Position numbers and translations under genes: made by a program. A stretch of DNA of 13,573 nucleotides from DAOQAU01 sp964640325. GTDB lineage: Bacteria > Cyanobacteriota > Vampirovibrionia > Gastranaerophilales > Gastranaerophilaceae. Positions 7,509 through 13,573 of this stretch are shown piece after piece. The number at the start of each line of letters is the position of its first letter. The first letter of the stretch is position 1. Where the stretch lies: positions 1 to 13,573 of the forward strand of contig CAZXID010000040.1 of NCBI GenBank assembly GCA_964640325.1, written 5' to 3'. The notes under the pieces were generated by a model. That model ran no database searches, had not been told where the DNA came from, and was given only the letters and a program-made list of their open reading frames with translations.

Positions 7509-10500
7509 TCACTCTCTTAACTTTACACCAGTAACTCTTGTAATCCCTTTTTCTTTTTGAGTAACCCCGATTGTCCTATTTGCTGATTCTATCATAGGTT
7601 TACGTAAACTAACTACTATAAATTGCGTATTTTCTGCCTGATGCTTAATCATGTCCGATAATTTTTCAACATTAATCCCGTCAAGGTGCATATCAACTTC
7701 GTCAAAGGCGTAAAAAGGCGCGGGCATGTATTTTTGAATAGCAAAAACAAATGCTAGTGCGGTCAAAGATTTTTCACCGCCGGACATTCCTTCTAACCTT
7801 TGTTTTTTCTTGTCGCGGGGCTGTGCTTCTATCGTAAGCCCGCCTGACAGAGGATCTTGTTCGTTTTCCAATATCAAAGTTCCTTCACCCTCTGAAAGCC
7901 TGTGAAAAACTTCTTTAAAATATTCGTTTATACTGCTAAAGGTCTTCATGAAAGTTTCTTTTTTAAGATTTTCATAACCCTGCATTCTTTCTAAAATTTG
8001 TTTTCTTTCTTTAGAAAGTGTTTCGATTTGCTCTTTTAATTCCTGCTGACGCGCCAATACATCATCGTAAGCCGTAAGCGCGCGCATATTTACAAGCCCC
8101 AAATCTTCCATGCGCTTTTCAAGACGTTGAATTTTTGCGGTAATCTCTTCGATTGAAATTGTAACAGGCTCGAGTTTATTGACTTCAAGTCCTGCCGCTT
8201 CAAGTTCTTCTCTTGCGACTTCAAGCTGCGGTTCAAGCTCTCTGCGGCGAGCCTTAAAGGATTCTATCTGCTCTGCGATTCTTTCAAGATCAGAAACATG
8301 AAGGTGTTTTTGAGTCTCCATTTCAAGCAATTCTGAATTGATTTGGTCACGCTGAGCCAAAAGTTCGCCTAATTTTTCGTTAATTTGTTCAATTTGTTTT
8401 TCATAATCATCGAGTTTATCCTGAAGCACTTTAATTTCTTCGGCATAAATCTTTTTATCCTGTTCAAGCGTTATTTCGCTTTGTTCAATGTTTTTGATTT
8501 CTTCTTCTTTGGTTTTTATCAAATCTTTAAAGAACGCAATTTCACGCCCCATTTCAGACAAATCATTGTTTGCATTGGTCAAATTTGTATTAAGACGTTT
8601 AATTTCAAATTCTGTGCTTTCTGTTTTTTCTTTCAGGTTCTTCAAATCTTCTTCGTTAATAAGTTTTTCAACTCTTTCAATCTCTGCCTGAAGCTCTTGT
8701 ACGCAAGAAGTTACTTCAACGTGAGAAGACTCCATTTTGTCAAGTTTTTTAGAGATTTGTTCAATCTGAGGCTCTGTAATTTTTATGAATTCAAGTTTTT
8801 CTGCAATTAAATTTTCATTTTCCTGCGAGTTTTTAACCAAATTTGCAACCTCGATGTTTGCCTTGTTGTATTCGGTCATTGTATTGGAATAATCGCCTCT
8901 TACGCTATCGAGTTTCTTTTCAAGTTCTATTTTTTTGCTCTCGAGTGTGGCAAGGTTTTTTTCCATTTCCTTAAGTTTTGCTCTGAATTTATTCAATTCT
9001 TCATCATCGTTCTGACTGAATTTAAGCCCTGTTTTTCTGACAGAGCCTCCTGTCATAGAGCCTGACTTTTCGACAATTTCACCGTCAAGAGTGACTACTC
9101 TGAATCTGCCCATAAGTTTTTTGGCACAATCAAGATTATCAACAACAAGAGTATCGCCAAGCGCGTAGAAAAACGCGTTTGTGTATTTATCTTCAAAGTC
9201 AATCAGGTTGATCGCATAATCTATAACCCCTTTGTCTTTTGGCAAAGGCAGCTTTGAAGGAGCTTTTGAAATCTTATTCAACGGAATAAAAGTCGCGCGG
9301 CCCGCATCCGAAGATTTCAAAAGCTCAATCGCCACTGAGGCGACGTGTTCATCGTCAACCACAACGTGTGTAATTCTTCCGCCGATTGCAATTTCAAGCG
9401 CGGTGGAATATTTTTTATCAACTTTTCCAAGCTTAACTAAAGGAGCATGAACCCCTTTAAGTTTAGCGTTCATAACCGTATCTATGGCTCTGCCGAAGTT
9501 CGCATCTTCAACCGCCTGTTTTTGGGCTTCCATTGAAGAAATTTTACGATAAGCCATCTGAATATCATAATTAAGGTCGGAGATCTCATTTTTCGTCGTA
9601 TCTAAATCGTGCATAGCATTCTGCTGAACGATTTTCAAATCATCCATTTCACGCTTTAGCTGCTCTGATTGAGTGGAAATCAAATCTTTATTTGAGCCGA
9701 AATTCTTTTTAAAATCTTTTAATTTTTCGATTTGCTCTTTTGCATCATTAAGCTCTTTTTGAAGATTTTTTAAATCATTTTCAAGCGGCAATTTTTCTTT
9801 AATTAAATTGTTTTCCTTGTCTTGCAAAGCTTCCAATTCTTTGCGAAGCTGATTTCTTTTTTCGATATGCTGGTCTGCTGTTTGATTTAAACCGGTCATT
9901 TCTTCAAGAATTTTGTTCAATTCGGTTTTCTGAATTGCGATATTTGATTCAATTCCTTTTATCTCATCTTTTTTAAGCTGAATTTTTAATTCGGTATCGG
10001 CGATTTTTTTGGTTTGGACTTCAATTCCGTTTTTAGCGTTTTCAATGGATTTAAGCCCGTCATGAATTTGTTTGTCTGCATAATTAATCGCAGATTGTTT
10101 TCTTTCAATCGCGCCTTTTGTTTCTTCTGCTAGTTTTTTTATTTCAATTTGCTGAGCTTCGCCTTTTTCTTTAACAAGCTCACAAATCTCCTGATACCTG
10201 CCTTTTATAAGTTCTAAACGCTCTTCCAAATCCTTGTGCTTAACTTCTTCTTCTTTTTTCTTTTTGGTGAATTCAAGGATGTTTTCATGCGCTTTTTCAA
10301 GGTTTCTTTTTATATCAAAGAATTTTACTTTATTAATCTGTGATTCAAGGTTTGTTTTTTCATCTTTAAGCTTTTGATATTTAAGCGCAACTTCTCTTTC
10401 TTCTTTCAATTGCTCAAGACGAATATCAACTTCGTTCAAAATTAAAGAAGACTTTTCCACCCGTTTTTCAACGGTCTCAAGCTCATTTGTAGCTTGCTCT

Positions 10501-11003
10501 ATACGGCGGTCAAAGTCTGCGACTCCTGCGATTTCGTCAATTATTTTTCTGCGTTCGTTAGAAGAACAGTTTGTAATGCTTGTAACATCGCCTTGCATTA
10601 TGACGTTATAGCTATTCGGAGAGATATTGTGTTTTTCTAAAATAGAGTGGATTTCGCTTAGTGTTACAACTTTATCATCCAAGTAATAGGTGCTGATATA
10701 GCCTTGCGAAGATTTTTTAATTTTGCGCCCGACAATAAGGTCTTTCCCGCCTTCAACTCCTCCAAAAGTAACTTTTACAAGCGCATCGTTTCTTTTTGTG
10801 TGGGTTGAAATAAGATGAAAAAGTTTTTCGGCACGGAGGGTTCTTGAAGTAGAAAGCCCAAGAGCAAACAAAACCGCATCAATAATATTACTTTTCCCCG
10901 AGCCGTTAGGGCCGGAAATGGTCGTAAACCCTTTCAATAAAGGTATTTCCATTTTATTTGCAAACGATTTAAAATTGTCTATTTCTAACTGTTTTATGTA
11001 CAT
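7509..11003 (-). CDS. smc: Chromosome segregation ATPase SMC
   Basis: SMC is the long coiled-coil ATPase that loops and compacts DNA with ScpA and ScpB. At 1164 residues it has the full family layout. The N-terminal head has Walker A 'GPNGSGKS' (31-38) and Q-loop Gln137. Coiled coil runs about 165-500, the hinge about 503-655 with 'GEIVEKSGSMTGG', and returning coiled coil about 660-1040. The C-terminal head has signature 'SGGEKS' (1074-1079) and Walker B 'FYAFDE' with catalytic Glu1102. The N-terminal 'GFTTISGPNGSGKSNIIDAV' (25-44) and the C-terminal 'VVSLRKPMIESANRTIGVT' match the cyanobacterial/archaeal SMC type better than the Bacillus type, a useful lineage clue. All catalytic motifs are intact. 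A strong promoter lies 38-66 nt upstream of the ATG. The Shine-Dalgarno sequence (GGGAT close to the ATG) is weak. It heads the smc-scpA-scpB-protease unit. Confidence 0.98.
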   Translation of the reverse strand: MYIKQLEIDNFKSFANKMEIPLLKGFTTISGPNGSGKSNIIDAVLFALGLSTSRTLRAEKLFHLISTHTKRNDALVKVTFGGVEGGKDLIVGRKIKKSSQGYISTYYLDDKVVTLSEIHSILEKHNISPNSYNVIMQGDVTSITNCSSNERRKIIDEIAGVADFDRRIEQATNELETVEKRVEKSSLILNEVDIRLEQLKEEREVALKYQKLKDEKTNLESQINKVKFFDIKRNLEKAHENILEFTKKKKEEEVKHKDLEERLELIKGRYQEICELVKEKGEAQQIEIKKLAEETKGAIERKQSAINYADKQIHDGLKSIENAKNGIEVQTKKIADTELKIQLKKDEIKGIESNIAIQKTELNKILEEMTGLNQTADQHIEKRNQLRKELEALQDKENNLIKEKLPLENDLKNLQKELNDAKEQIEKLKDFKKNFGSNKDLISTQSEQLKREMDDLKIVQQNAMHDLDTTKNEISDLNYDIQMAYRKISSMEAQKQAVEDANFGRAIDTVMNAKLKGVHAPLVKLGKVDKKYSTALEIAIGGRITHVVVDDEHVASVAIELLKSSDAGRATFIPLNKISKAPSKLPLPKDKGVIDYAINLIDFEDKYTNAFFYALGDTLVVDNLDCAKKLMGRFRVVTLDGEIVEKSGSMTGGSVRKTGLKFSQNDDEELNKFRAKLKEMEKNLATLESKKIELEKKLDSVRGDYSNTMTEYNKANIEVANLVKNSQENENLIAEKLEFIKITEPQIEQISKKLDKMESSHVEVTSCVQELQAEIERVEKLINEEDLKNLKEKTESTEFEIKRLNTNLTNANNDLSEMGREIAFFKDLIKTKEEEIKNIEQSEITLEQDKKIYAEEIKVLQDKLDDYEKQIEQINEKLGELLAQRDQINSELLEMETQKHLHVSDLERIAEQIESFKARRRELEPQLEVAREELEAAGLEVNKLEPVTISIEEITAKIQRLEKRMEDLGLVNMRALTAYDDVLARQQELKEQIETLSKERKQILERMQGYENLKKETFMKTFSSINEYFKEVFHRLSEGEGTLILENEQDPLSGGLTIEAQPRDKKKQRLEGMSGGEKSLTALAFVFAIQKYMPAPFYAFDEVDMHLDGINVEKLSDMIKHQAENTQFIVVSLRKPMIESANRTIGVTQKEKGITRVTGVKLRE

Positions 11004-11040
11004 CTAATCCCACGCCCAAGCTATTCACGTATTCATCTCT

Positions 11041-11069
11041 ATTACACTACAAACAAGCAGTCATGTCAA
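11041..11069 (-). promoter_or_regulatory. Sigma70-type promoter of the smc operon
   Basis: On the minus strand a perfect TTGACA (11064-11069) is followed after 17 nt by TGTAAT (11041-11046). Transcription would start near 11034, giving a leader of about 30 nt before the smc ATG. Its -35 box faces away from that of the plus-strand promoter, with 25 nt between the two TTGACA boxes. Confidence 0.75.
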
Positions 11070-11094
11070 AATGTTAAGTAAGTTTTAAATATAT

Positions 11095-11123
11095 TTGACA
11101 TAAAAAATCGTAAACCATATAAT
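11095..11123 (+). promoter_or_regulatory. Perfect-consensus sigma70 promoter of the toxin-antitoxin unit
   Basis: TTGACA (11095-11100) and TATAAT (11118-11123) are separated by exactly 17 nt, a full match to the sigma70 consensus. Transcription should start near 11130, giving a leader of about 20 nt that contains AAGGA (11135-11139) 10 nt before the ATG. No long operator palindrome overlaps it; the only dyad is the pair of opposing -35 boxes shared with the smc promoter. Confidence 0.8.
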
Positions 11124-11149
11124 TAAACAAAAAGAAGGAAAAACAAACA

Positions 11150-11548
11150 ATGTTGGATTTATCTTCATTTAAAAAAGCTTTTGAGAGTTTAAAAACAATT
11201 ATCGAAAGATATAATAAAGACACAAGCGATGACGGAATAAGAGATTCTGTTATTCAAAGATTTGAATACACTTATGGGCTTGCAATAAAAATAATCGAAC
11301 GTTTTTTGGAAATGACAGCTGCTATTGATGTTGATAAATTTACATTTAATGAATTAATCAGAACGGCCAATGAGAAAGAAATATTACTTGGAGAACTTGA
11401 AGATTGGTTAAGATATCGTGAAAAAAGAAATATTACTTCGCATACTTATAACGAAGAAAAAGCATTAGAAGTTATTTCTATTATGGATGATTTTGTAAAA
11501 GAAATAGAATTTTTAATAAAAGAACTGGAATCAAGAAATGCCGGTTGA
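11150..11548 (+). CDS. HepT-like HEPN toxin / HI0074-family nucleotidyltransferase partner
   Basis: The 132-residue helical protein matches the HI0074 family (nucleotidyltransferase 'substrate-binding' partner), with 'RDSVIQRFEYTYGLA' (31-45), 'FNELIRTA' (66-73) and 'REKRNITSHTYNEE' (90-103). The last contains the HEPN signature R-x4-H-x-Y: Arg93, His98, Tyr100. In studied HepT/MntA (type VII) toxin-antitoxin pairs the HEPN protein is an RNase toxin. Its partner neutralises it by adding AMP to the tyrosine of this motif, so Tyr100 is the expected target here (inference). All three key residues are present, so the protein looks intact. It is read from a perfect-consensus promoter and overlaps the antitoxin-like gene by 11 nt, the usual toxin-first order. 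Whether this HI0074-type pair is truly toxic cannot be decided from sequence. Confidence 0.9.
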   Translation: MLDLSSFKKAFESLKTIIERYNKDTSDDGIRDSVIQRFEYTYGLAIKIIERFLEMTAAIDVDKFTFNELIRTANEKEILLGELEDWLRYREKRNITSHTYNEEKALEVISIMDDFVKEIEFLIKELESRNAG

Positions 11549-11840
11549 TTTAGACGAAAAATACATAGACAAAATTAAAAAAATCATAAAAGATCACATC
11601 AGTGATTCTGACTTAAAAATATATCTTTTCGGCTCGCGTGCAAGAGGAAATGCAAAAAAATACTCGGATGTAGATATTGCGTTAAAGTTAAAAGACAAAA
11701 AAATTGAGTCAAAAGCAATGTCAATGATAGCTTACGACTTAGAAATGTCCACAATCCCATATAAGGTTGATGTCATTGATTTAAACGAAATTTCCGCTGA
11801 ATTTATGAAATGCATAAAAAATGATTTAGTTGAGATTTAA
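11538..11840 (+). CDS. MntA-like minimal nucleotidyltransferase (antitoxin candidate)
   Basis: This 100-residue protein is a minimal nucleotidyltransferase of the HI0073/MntA type. The GS-x10-DxD motif is complete, with 'FGSRARG' (31-37; Gly32, Ser33) and 'SDVDIALK' (Asp44, Asp46). A third acidic residue is provided by Asp78 in 'YKVDVIDL', so all metal-binding positions look intact. By analogy with studied MntA-HepT pairs it should transfer AMP from ATP to the HEPN partner encoded just upstream and silence it. The ATG at 11538-11540 lies inside the end of the partner gene (11-nt overlap) with a GGAA about 8 nt before it, so translation is coupled. The prepilin-like gene follows 10 nt after its stop and probably shares the transcript. 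Confidence 0.92.
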   Translation: MPVDLDEKYIDKIKKIIKDHISDSDLKIYLFGSRARGNAKKYSDVDIALKLKDKKIESKAMSMIAYDLEMSTIPYKVDVIDLNEISAEFMKCIKNDLVEI

Positions 11841-11850
11841 TTGGAGTAAA

Positions 11851-12513
11851 ATGCCAAATTTACACAAATTTATATGTTTGAAAAATGCTTTTACTCTTGC
11901 AGAAACGCTTATAGTAATTACAATAATCGGTGTTGTTGCGGCACTTACCTTAAAAACTCTTTATTCTTCTTGGGAAGAGGTTCAATGGACTGCCGCTTTA
12001 AAGAAAAATTATCAGCTGATATCAGACGCTACAATAAGAATAAGAGAAGATAACGGCGGAACCCTTGTAGGAGCGTTTACAAATTTAACAACAGCAAGAG
12101 ATTTATATTCACAATATTTACAATATATTAAAACCTGTGATGGAAATGCGTCTTTAGGCGACTGTTGGAACTCTGATTATGCAAAAAGGTGGGATAACGG
12201 ACAATTTTTCACAGGTGGAGGCGGAAGCAACACAATAACTTGGTGGGGAGCTTCAACTTCAATAACCGCAGTGCTTTTAAATGGAACTGCTTTATATTTT
12301 CATTTAACGAATATAAATTGTAGTAAAACCACTGAATGTTTGAGGCTATTTGTTGATACAAACGGACTAAAGGAGCCTAACACTATGGGTAAAGATATTT
12401 ATTACTTTTTTATATATACAGATAGGATAAGTCCTAATGCATGGGATGGCGGAACGGTTAATAACTATGGACAAAACGGAGCATATATGGGTAAATACAG
12501 GCTTGCAAGGTAG
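11851..12513 (+). CDS. Type IV prepilin-like protein
   Basis: The 220-residue product has a short basic leader (MPNLHKFICLKNA), then the class III signal 'FTLAETLIVITIIGVVAALT', with the conserved Glu at mature position 5 and a hydrophobic N-terminal helix. Prepilin peptidase would cut after Ala13; Gly is more usual at -1, but Ala is tolerated. The mature part is an exported pilin-like domain with 'FVDTNGLKEPNTMGKDIYYF' (167-186), a C-terminal block I associate with the many pseudopilin-like proteins of Melainabacteria. It has two close cysteine pairs (C96/C105 and C157/C163) that may form disulfides. The frame runs back to a TTG at 11830 inside mntA, but a TGGAG (11842-11846) stands just before ATG 11851, so I start there; the 4-nt spacing is short. 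Role unknown: minor pilin, pseudopilin or surface protein. No pilus assembly genes are nearby. Confidence 0.88.
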   Translation: MPNLHKFICLKNAFTLAETLIVITIIGVVAALTLKTLYSSWEEVQWTAALKKNYQLISDATIRIREDNGGTLVGAFTNLTTARDLYSQYLQYIKTCDGNASLGDCWNSDYAKRWDNGQFFTGGGGSNTITWWGASTSITAVLLNGTALYFHLTNINCSKTTECLRLFVDTNGLKEPNTMGKDIYYFFIYTDRISPNAWDGGTVNNYGQNGAYMGKYRLAR

Positions 12514-12540
12514 TAGCAGGGTACATTTTTATCTGCCCTT

Positions 12541-12580
12541 ATTGTCTTTGCCAGCGAACGAAGTGAGCGAAGCAATCCAA
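12541..12580. repeat. Interspersed-repeat-like sequence (GCGAACGAAGTGAGCGAAGCAATCC)
   Basis: After the prepilin stop, the stretch around 12547-12577 reads TTGCC-AGCGAACGAAGTGAG-CGAAGCAATCC. It has short outer arms TTGC (12548-12551) and GCAA (12572-12575), and two GCGAaCGAAG/GAGCGAAGC-like copies inside. It resembles the 'TTGCGAGCGAAGCGAAGCAATCC' class of dispersed non-coding repeats seen in many bacterial genomes (from memory). It is more GC-rich than its surroundings and lies just before the hairpin at 12613-12633. No coding potential is evident. Confidence 0.5.
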
Positions 12581-12604
12581 AAAATGGCGAGTTTTCCAAC
12601 CCGC

Positions 12605-12644
12605 AAAAACAGATCCCGCAATAAATGCGGGATGACATATTTTT
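12605..12644. terminator. Bidirectional hairpin terminator between convergent genes
   Basis: ATCCCGCA (12613-12620) and TGCGGGAT (12626-12633) form a perfect 8-bp stem with a 5-nt loop. On the plus strand it is followed, after a few bases, by five T (12640-12644). On the minus strand it is followed by five T (opposite the A-run 12605-12609). It can therefore stop both the prepilin transcript and the YkgJ/TPR transcript from the right. The stem also looks like a 'CCCGCA-n-TGCGGG-ATGAC' dispersed palindrome, so it may be a repeat serving as a terminator. Confidence 0.7.
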
Positions 12645-12686
12645 ATAAACTTATAATCTTATGCGCTTATAAACCAAAATAAGCTT

Positions 12687-13109
12687 TTAAGATTTCTTCA
12701 TTTTTTTATTTAAGACTTCTGAAAAAGAAATTATGGGTACAAGTTTATAGCCGCAATTTTCGCTCAAATCTCCGCCCATTGCAAAAAGCTCTTCCTGGGG
12801 ATATCTTCGGCAAATTCCGGGGCGATTTTTGTGAATTTTGCAAAGATTAGTTTTTTCATCCAAATTAGAACAGGAAAAAACAAGCCCCGTCTCATCTTTT
12901 TCTACAACATTTAAATAAGTGTAAAACCTGTGAAGATATTTTAATTTTTGAAACTCTTTTTCATCTTGAATAACATGGTTTGCATGCTGAACGTAAATCT
13001 TTTTACAGCATTTTCCGCAACCCAAACATTGTCCTATTCTGTAATATTTTTTTTTCAGAACTTTTGAATAAAAAAATTTTTTAAAACTTCTCATAAAATC
13101 TTTAATCAC
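12687..13109 (-). CDS. YkgJ-family cysteine-cluster protein
   Basis: The protein (140 residues from the chosen start) matches the YkgJ/CxxCxxCC family of putative zinc- or iron-binding proteins, whose function is unclear. The cluster 'CLGCGKCC' has C28, C31, C34 and C35. Further cysteines follow at C80, C90 ('NLCKIHKNRPGIC'), C100 and C119, as is typical of the family. A basic N-terminal stretch (about 1-22) precedes the cluster. The frame can be extended to a TTG at 13172, but this would overlap the upstream gene by 71 nt. A GTG at 13107-13109 has GGAG 7 nt upstream and overlaps the upstream stop as GTGATTAA, so I choose it; ATG 13092-13094 is the alternative. Translation is probably coupled to the upstream TPR-like gene, suggesting related roles. 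Confidence 0.85.
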   Translation of the reverse strand: MIKDFMRSFKKFFYSKVLKKKYYRIGQCLGCGKCCKKIYVQHANHVIQDEKEFQKLKYLHRFYTYLNVVEKDETGLVFSCSNLDEKTNLCKIHKNRPGICRRYPQEELFAMGGDLSENCGYKLVPIISFSEVLNKKMKKS

Positions 13110-13573
13110 CAAAAGGCTCCGTCTCAGCTTTTTCGCACTGTGAATATTTGGCTTTGGCTTTTGAAAATTCAAGAAATTGAGGAGATGAAAGCTTCATAAT
13201 TCTCCAAAAATAAGGTTTTGCCTCAGAATATCGTCCTTCGTTAACTAAATCATTTCCTATATTAAAACAACTTTCAATGATTGAAGCCTCCGGATTCAAG
13301 TAAGATTCAAGCTTTTTAATTAAATCTTTGTACTCGGGCGCGCTTTCCGGTTTTAAAATCGAATAATTTCTGAATTCGTCAATGGCATCAAAAAATTCAC
13401 TTTTTGCAATGTGTTCTTTAGCTTTTTTAAAGTGCTCTTCAATTAAATGCTGATTTTCATTCAAATAAGGTTTTAGTTTTAAAAGCCTTTTGTTTGCTTT
13501 GTAATACTCTTCCTTATCCCCTATTACAAAATTCATGTAGCGATAATAATAGCAATAAGCATAATTAAATTGC
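13102..13573 (-). CDS. TPR-like protein, partial (runs off the right edge)
   Basis: Helical protein with TPR-like repeats: 'HFKKAKEHIAKSEFFDAIDEFRNYSILKP' fits a TPR unit (aligned residues such as A-x-EhhxxxxhxxAIxxF), and 'CFNIGNDLVNEGRYSEAKPYFWRIMKLS' fits a second. Such repeats mediate protein-protein contacts; no catalytic motif is visible. An ATG at 13534-13536 is available, but no Shine-Dalgarno sequence precedes it. The same frame stays open to the window edge, and the extra residues (AYCYYYRYMNF) look like the first helix of another TPR unit. The true start is therefore probably beyond 13573. The end overlaps the YkgJ-like gene by 8 nt (GTGATTAA), so the two form a coupled pair. At least 156 residues are encoded here. 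Confidence 0.7.
   Translation of the reverse strand, partial: QFNYAYCYYYRYMNFVIGDKEEYYKANKRLLKLKPYLNENQHLIEEHFKKAKEHIAKSEFFDAIDEFRNYSILKPESAPEYKDLIKKLESYLNPEASIIESCFNIGNDLVNEGRYSEAKPYFWRIMKLSSPQFLEFSKAKAKYSQCEKAETEPFGD
13117..13120 (-). promoter_or_regulatory. Shine-Dalgarno site supporting a GTG start
   Basis: GGAG on the minus strand lies 7 nt before GTG 13107-13109 of the YkgJ-like gene and inside the end of the upstream gene. No comparable site is correctly spaced before TTG 13172 or ATG 13094. Confidence 0.6.

Noticed and set aside
7274..7534. Plus-strand open frame opposite scpA and the scpA/smc junction
   Set aside because: It is antisense to conserved kleisin sequence and has no recognisable content.
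8385..9450. Several plus-strand open frames rich in Phe and Leu opposite smc
   Set aside because: They are reverse translations of the Lys/Glu-rich coiled coil and hinge, a well-known artefact.
12437..12682. Plus-strand open frame spanning the end of the prepilin gene and the terminator
   Set aside because: It overlaps the prepilin gene in another frame and continues through repeat and hairpin DNA with no coding signal.
1..13573. CRISPR array, tRNA, rRNA or insertion sequence
   Set aside because: No regularly spaced repeats, cloverleaf, rRNA-like blocks or transposase frames were seen.

Overview
This AT-rich window most likely comes from a non-photosynthetic relative of cyanobacteria, in the Melainabacteria/Vampirovibrionia and probably the gut order Gastranaerophilales. 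Three points support this. The SMC protein has the cyanobacterial/archaeal type of ends, with an N-terminus close to 'MYIKQLEIDNFKSF' and a C-terminal 'SLRKPMIE'. A prepilin-like gene has the short leader and 'NAFTLAETLIVITIIGVV' segment that is very common in that group. A protein with an 'NPNF-S-VIPVKVFIDG' N-terminus resembles, from memory, lineage-restricted hypothetical proteins of that group. The assignment is inference, because no rRNA or other marker gene is present.

Layout from left to right. At 1-499 (+) there is the C-terminal part of an ankyrin-like protein, with a start that is missing or damaged. From 508 to 11003 every gene is on the minus strand. In transcription order they are smc, scpA, scpB, a membrane-anchored TPR/matrixin-like metalloprotease, a small protein of unknown function, a COG2509-type FAD-dependent dehydrogenase and a sensor histidine kinase. 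smc, scpA, scpB and the protease are tightly spaced (16, 1 and 4 nt gaps) and read from one strong promoter at 11041-11069. This looks like a single operon supplying the whole SMC-ScpAB chromosome condensation complex plus a protease. The next three genes are separated by 91, 81 and 22 nt. The kinase may also have its own promoter, placed so close that its mRNA would be leaderless.

At about 11004-11149 a divergent intergenic region carries two back-to-back sigma70-type promoters. The plus-strand one is a perfect TTGACA-17-TATAAT. It drives a HepT/MntA-type HEPN toxin and nucleotidyltransferase antitoxin pair (11150-11840), followed 10 nt later by a type IV prepilin-like gene (11851-12513). 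A symmetrical hairpin terminator at 12605-12644, next to a second repeat-like sequence, separates this unit from two minus-strand genes: a YkgJ-type cysteine-cluster protein and a TPR-like protein that runs off the right edge. These last two overlap by 8 nt.

Most genes are housekeeping or recognisable families. The parts that deserve a second look are the coupling of a metalloprotease gene to scpB, the toxin-antitoxin/prepilin unit, the variant zinc motif of the protease, and several start-site corrections (TTG, GTG and internal ATG starts supported by Shine-Dalgarno sequences). I do not see a clear new defence or mobile system.
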